From Sipunculus nudus (lineage: Eukaryota > Annelida > Sipuncula > Golfingiida > Sipunculidae): a stretch of 64,000 nucleotides of DNA. The notes beneath the pieces are model-generated. The model searched no databases and was not told the DNA's origin. It saw nothing but the letters and a program-made list of their open reading frames with translations. A program made the translations under genes and the position numbers. The DNA lies in the NCBI GenBank assembly GCA_026874595.1, contig CM049312.1, positions 76,187,429 to 76,251,428 on the forward strand, written 5' to 3'. Positions 58,775 through 64,000 of the stretch are shown here, piece after piece (position 1 is the first letter of the stretch; every line of letters starts with the position of its first letter).

Positions 58775-60136
58775 GACATTGCGATGTTAGAACCAGAGGA
58801 ACAATACGCTTTTCTCTGTATTAAAAATTACAGTAAATGTTTCTAGTTTATGTATATGTCTTCTATGTTGTTGATAATGAAATGACACAATATGTCCATC
58901 GGTGTTATAGTATGCATTATGTGTTGGGCCCATCTGTAGAATTAAGTTGATCAACCGAAAAAAATAATCCATCCGTATTATGTATTACATTGCATAGCTT
59001 GTATAACACCATTAGGTATAATGGAATGTATTAATAGAATATGATATATATGATATATATGATATATATACACATAATGTAAAACATGCATAATAGTACT
59101 TGTAGATCAATAAATTATAACAGTGCATTCAACATGTTGAGTATTATCGATATGAATTTGTGGAATGATGAGCCAAATGAGCAATATAAGAAAAGAAAAT
59201 ATATTTTTGTCGGATCGGTATAAAACGGATCGGTAAAACTAAAATGGGAATAGGATCCGGTCATATTCCCAGTTGTTTCCGTACAACATTTCCTAAATTT
59301 CGATCCACCCCAAAAAGTTATCCTTTCCTTCTTGGAATATAAATATGACTCACCTCACCTGATGAATTCATAAAACATTATTGAAGTTCAGTATTAAGAT
59401 ATCTTGTGGACAAGCATTTCAAGACGGGCGGGACCACTAGTCTCTACTGTCAAACTTCAAATATAAAAACTTTTTATATTTGAAGGAAACGCCTGTTTAC
59501 AGTTGACAAGCGTATGGTTACAAAATATGACTTATTCCGTGGAAGTCCTTACCACAAAAACATCCATTTAATTATTTTTAAACACCAATGTAACAATTCT
59601 TATCCAACATACTTAAACGGACTATATTAAACGCACTAAATTTATAGCAAAGCCGCTGGTGTGTTCAGAAGCCCCGGTGCGTTGTCGGGGTATGATTTTG
59701 ACTCAAAGAATCCCTAAACATGGTCGTATTCTTGTAGGTTCGGGTCTTCGCAGTGTGAAGTCTTACTGGTGGTTGACATGGCTGTTGTTCGGGTTGTCTC
59801 AGAACTTGTTAAATTTGCCATCAGTTGTATAGAACCTGTTATCATTTTCTTTAGACTGATATGGATCCGTTTCATCTTAAGAATGATTTGATTCCAAATC
59901 GTAAATAATTAAAAAGTAATTTATAACATGTCCTTTTCGCAAGAAAAAGTTCGGACCTTGATTCTTGTTTTCAAGTTATTTAGAGCATGTTCTTTTCACA
60001 AAAAGATCGGACTTTAATTTTTGTCTTTTCAGTTATTTAGAGCATGTTCTTTTCCTAAAAACTCAAAAACAAAAATCAAGGACAGACCTTTGGTGAACAT
60101 GAATTTTTCACGAAATCCCTTGGGTAATTTTTTTAA
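58706..60136. repeat. Segmental duplication, copy 2 (GPCR 3' end and downstream flank)
   Basis: This is the second copy of 21002-22743, shorter by the roughly 305-base internal difference. It opens the third SDR-type unit in the window. The poly(A) signal AATAAA is AATTAA here. The roughly 58-base triple repeat at the end is kept (59930-60060). Confidence 0.88.
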
Positions 60137-61359
60137 GCTTAAAAGTGAAAAAAGAAATATTTGTGTAAACGAGGAACAGTTATTCGTGCTCAACTACGTC
60201 ACTCATTTTATGTTTATAACATCCGTTTCCCATCAATATTATCATCTAAGATGGTACCTTGTTTCTTAAGATTTAACATAAAATATTATTTTTAAAATGA
60301 CGCGCTGTTAACTGTGCTTCATGGCATATTGATAGAAATGACATTGGCATCAACACATTTTAACAGACGTTGATTGGATGATTGGATACTGGGTACCATA
60401 AATAGGTTGAAATACATTGTCAGCTAAAATACTCCATCCTGCGCTGTCACTTCATGAGGAGATATCTGGGAATTTTCAAGGTATACATTTAATAAGTATG
60501 ACTAAAATATTCATTCTCTATTGCCGTAACGCAAATGCATAATGAAGCAAGCGCTTTTCAATGGAGGTCCCCTGTGATTCAAGTAGCAACCTTTTATTCA
60601 GTAAGATTCTACCCAGGTTTAATTTTCCGAGCTACTACTATTGGTATAATTGTCAATATGTAATTATCTTTGCGGCTCTTGAGGTGAGAGCATCATACTT
60701 ATTTTTTCATTTGTGAAGCTTAGTGTAAGGCGAAAAGAGATAAATCACTCATAAATGAACGCAATTGTACGACATTACATCTTAACCATCCTGAACATTT
60801 ACATGGTTATATTTTGATTGCCATAGAGACGTGTCGATATCACTTTGAGATTTCTAAATACCTGGTAACATAATATCCAGCAGCAGGGGTTTACAAAATG
60901 CACAAGCGCTGTCGCTCCATTGTGGAGATAAGTCATAAAACGCACATTCACGAACGGACTTTGTATTTCGTTTTTAGACAATTCCACTAGGACCTGCATG
61001 CACCAAACTCAAAGACACTTCTCACTTTTTCAATTTTCACATCTTTATGGCATTTTCTTGGTATGCGAACATAATGCTTAAGAATGATTGAATACAACGT
61101 AGACATGTAAAGAGAGAAAGATAGAGAGAATTTGAAACCAATACATGAACAAATATTTAATTTGCCCTATATATACCTCTTGGCAGTAACAGCTTATTGA
61201 CAGGGCATGCAGTATGGTAGTAGGTGTCTGTTTACATGGTAATTTATTAATGTCTAACTGCCCGTCATGCTCCTTATATGTAGGCCAGCAACAAACGTCC
61301 TCCGCTCCCGTGTCTGCATTTAACTTTTCGGTATACTTCCCGGCTTTGTTTTCCTTTCA

Positions 61360-61500
61360 GGGGCCCGAGGTAGAGCTGTTCTAGTATTGCGTCTTACGTA
61401 TCTCAGAATATGTCCAATGCATCTCCATCTTCTCCTGCGTACTCTCCTGATGGCATCTGGCATGCAATTTCTCGTTTGAAATGGTGTTTTGGGTGTTTTT
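61360..61500 (-). mobile_element. Fragment of a non-LTR retrotransposon ORF
   Basis: The minus-strand translation contains RRRRWRCIGHILRYVRR followed by TALPRAPERKTKPG. This matches the conserved RRWRWIGH...ALTWxPxGKRKRG motif in the C-terminal part of many endonuclease-reverse-transcriptase proteins. Only about 47 codons remain. The corresponding place in unit 2 (about 42200) lacks it. Confidence 0.5.
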
Positions 61501-62395
61501 TTATTATAATTCACAGTGTAAATTGAAAAATTTAACCTTTATTACAAAATTAAAGTTTTGCCTTAGTACAACCTCAATCATAGAAGAATAAACATTGTTT
61601 GTTATAAAGGATTTATTGTTAAATTTGTACTGTAAATTATAATTCATGAAATGATTAGGTTTTTCATGTTACCTTAAACACCCTTAAGCCATGAGATGCG
61701 GAAAATGCGCCCTATATACTCAGTGTTTAAAACTGACAAGAGATCACTTCCTGTTCTGTTCTAATATACAAAGCCGTATTGTTATATTTTTGGTTCTGTG
61801 TTTACTAGTGTTTTTATCTAAGGCAACACAAATTTAATTGCTCTACGGATTTGCCGCTCCTGTTTCTCGTGAATCATTTGTGATGCAAATGAGGACCTGG
61901 TCCTTGTAATATTGCTAATATGTGCTCTTGTCTCAATCTTTAAAAATGTTTAAGGCTATGTAAAATGCACTAATTATTGTATTGATTATATACACCATTA
62001 AAAGAAATGAAGTGAATTTTGTTTCATTTTTTCTGGGAAGCGTGCATAATCCTACGTATTGTTGTTACCGCTAATTGAATTAAATCGCTCGACCACATCA
62101 TATTTTTGTTCTCGAAATCCGGAGAACAATCGATTTCTTGGTGTGGCCTAATAACTGAAACATCAATTTGCCTTGACATCAAGATTAACTTGAAGATTTT
62201 CAATAATAAGTGCTCTACACGTCCGTTAAAAATTCTTTCATTTCACGAAAACGCATCTTTTTTAATGACTGACATAAACACAATAAATATATTTGTATAA
62301 ATATATTTATTGAAGGAAGCAACAAGTAAAATATTTACAAAATTACTCAAGAATAATAGAGTAATGATAGTTACAAAATAATAACAATAATCAAC

Positions 62396-63541
62396 TAGAA
62401 TAGTCGACAAGCGACTACGTGTATCCGCCGAAAACAAATTGGGATGGGTGACGTGAGGCTTGGATTGAGCGGCAAGGGGAAATAGAGAGAGGTGTGTTGC
62501 ATATAAGCTGGATGTCTGCAGCCGAAATGTGTATGTAGGTGGCGCCACCTGCCACAAAATCCAGAAAGTTATCCAAGTTGTATACAATTGTAAAATTTTA
62601 AGCAGATAAGTCAAACCAGTCCTGAGATGTAAGCCTGGATGTCTGCAGCCTGAACGTAAAAGTAGGTGGCGCCACCTGCCACAAAATCAAAAAAGCTATC
62701 AAAGATGTACATACATGCACAATTTTAGGCAGATTAGTCAAACCACTGCCAAGATATGAGTGATTTTATCCCACGGCAGACAAACAGACGGAAGCCGTGC
62801 AAAAATGGTTGCAGGTGACGCCACCAGTTTTGCGTATCATAAAAAGCTATGTGAGATCTATACACATGCAAAATTTCAGGACGCTACATCAAACCAGTCC
62901 TGAGATATAAGCCTGGATGTCTGCAGCCTGTACGTGAATGTATGACGCCACCTGTCATAAAAATCAAGAAAGCTATCCAGGATGAATACACATGCAAAAC
63001 TTCAAATGGATAAGTCCATTCCCTGCAGAGATATGAGTTATTTTATCGCAAGGCAGATGAACAAATTGACGCTGTGCAAAAATGGTTGCAGGTGGCGCCA
63101 CCATTTTCTATGTATGTTATAAAGCTATCCAAGGAGTTATATAATGTGAGGGCTAACAAGTCATTATGAACATTGTTAAAGAAAAATCTTTTTGAAACTA
63201 GCTTTTCCATTGATGGAAGTGTAATAAATGTGTTTGAATGTACATATTTTAACTGTAAAGGTTATTTGTGCAATTTATTTTTCATGATCGGTCAAACGAG
63301 TCCGAAGATATGTGGATTAATGTGTCAAAACAGACGAACAGATGGACGCACTGGGGAAAGGAAAGGTCAGAGGTCAACGCAAAATATTTTGGCACGAGTT
63401 AACATGTGCCCCGATAATCGTGCAAAGTTTCGGGAAAATCTGTCCAGTGGTCTCATGGTTCTATTTCGGAAACCAACGCCGCGGCGGCGGCGGTACCCGG
63501 TCAAATACATAGTATCCGCACAACTTTGTTTTGGCGGATAC
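62396..63541. mobile_element. Tandem-repeat element with GTATCCGCC termini inserted in unit 3
   Basis: Unit 1 is uninterrupted here, so this is an insertion or a loss elsewhere. Near the left edge is GTATCCGCC(G)AAAACAAA (from 62421). The right edge ends TTTGTTTTGGCGGATAC at 63541, its inverted match. A small hairpin, TAGTCG-ACAAG-CGACTA, lies at 62401. The core has five diverged monomers centred on GGTGGCGCCACC-type palindromes at 62541, 62668, 62817, 62944 and 63094. Spacings alternate 127, 149, 127 and 150. No transposase was seen, so it is probably a non-autonomous element. The exact left boundary is uncertain. Confidence 0.65.
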
Positions 63542-64000
63542 AATTAATATCACGTAGTACATGTTTACGTTCAATGCTTCATTCCTATATCAACTACACT
63601 AGTGATGTTAATTAGAGTCAAGAAACAGCACCTCCGTGTATAATCAGACAAAGCGTCCTATAAAAGAATAAATATAAATTAAAAACAATTAAAATTCTGT
63701 CAAGCAGAACCTATCATCCCAACCATGCACTGTATTGAAAATACATAAATTAGTTCAAATATAGTACCTTTTCCAGCCGTTCAGTACACTATAAAACCTA
63801 TGATATTTTAGTAGTTCCTTCGTTGCTATTCAATTATAATATTGGCTTTTCGTTTCGACCGTCTTTACTGGACAGAAGAAACTCCAAGTACATCCATTAG
63901 CAGATGACCCAGTCACATACATTTGTTTTCTGTTACTTTTTCAAAACCATAAATGCATATGTGTACTTTGCATGTGATTATTGGATATGTAACACTCTTT

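Larger units (their letters stand above)
60640..64000. repeat. SDR downstream flank, unit 3, running off the window
   Basis: 60640-61360 matches unit 2 at 41440-42200. 61600-62395 and 63541-64000 match 22900-23735 and 23735-24160 of unit 1. A 1.1 kb tandem-repeat element interrupts the homology. The window stops about 200-450 bases before the point where the SDR stop codon occurs in units 1 and 2, so another SDR copy is expected just beyond. Confidence 0.82.

Noticed and set aside
58465-58824. 119-codon plus-strand frame
   Set aside because: It crosses from unrelated sequence into the GPCR fragment in a different frame from the GPCR, so it is not a gene.

Overview
The window is animal nuclear DNA. 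Evidence is AT-rich sequence, genes split by GT-AG introns, tRNA-headed SINEs, long (AT)n microsatellites, poly-G/C runs and many short inverted-repeat elements. The gene families (an FMRFamide-receptor-like peptide GPCR, a lineage-specific C2H2 zinc-finger gene, tandem retinol/steroid dehydrogenases) and the repeat types point to a lophotrochozoan, most likely a bivalve or other mollusc. The species assignment is inference.

Layout. 1-5.9 kb: no gene, two SINEs. 5.9-7.4 kb: one C2H2 zinc-finger coding exon (minus strand). 7.4-18 kb: gene-free and repeat-rich, with minisatellites and a CRE/AP-1 motif cluster. 18.1-21.3 kb: a class A peptide GPCR (plus strand) with a TATA-like box, a short 5' exon, an intron and a single coding exon. 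24.4-27.1 kb: SDR-A, a complete four-exon short-chain dehydrogenase (minus). 27.1-41 kb: repeats, including several structurally definable transposon-like elements. 44.5-50.3 kb: SDR-B, a second intact four-exon copy (minus). 50.3-58.7 kb: repeats and a tandem 0.75-0.83 kb array. 58.7-64 kb: a copy of the GPCR 3' end and its downstream flank, then a third copy of the SDR downstream flank that runs off the window end.

Main result. The SDR genes lie in a segmental tandem duplication. The flank just downstream of SDR-A (about 22.9-24.36 kb) recurs just downstream of SDR-B (about 42.2-44.47 kb) and again at 61.6-64.0 kb. A third SDR copy is therefore predicted to begin a few hundred bases past position 64000. 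The third unit also carries the last codons and 3' UTR of the GPCR as a truncated pseudogene with a changed poly(A) signal. Comparing units works as a natural empty-site/filled-site test for mobile elements: a SINE shared in intron 1 of both SDR copies predates the duplication, while a SINE and a roughly 2.4 kb repeat block upstream of SDR-A, a long-TIR Mutator-like element in intron 3 of SDR-B, and a 1.1 kb tandem-repeat element in unit 3 are each found in only one unit.

The genes share no obvious pathway beyond position. The SDRs are membrane-anchored NAD(P)-dependent oxidoreductases of retinoid/steroid type, the GPCR is a neuropeptide-type receptor, and the zinc-finger protein is a presumed nuclear DNA-binding factor. 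No CRISPR array, bacterial operon, functional tRNA or rRNA was seen.
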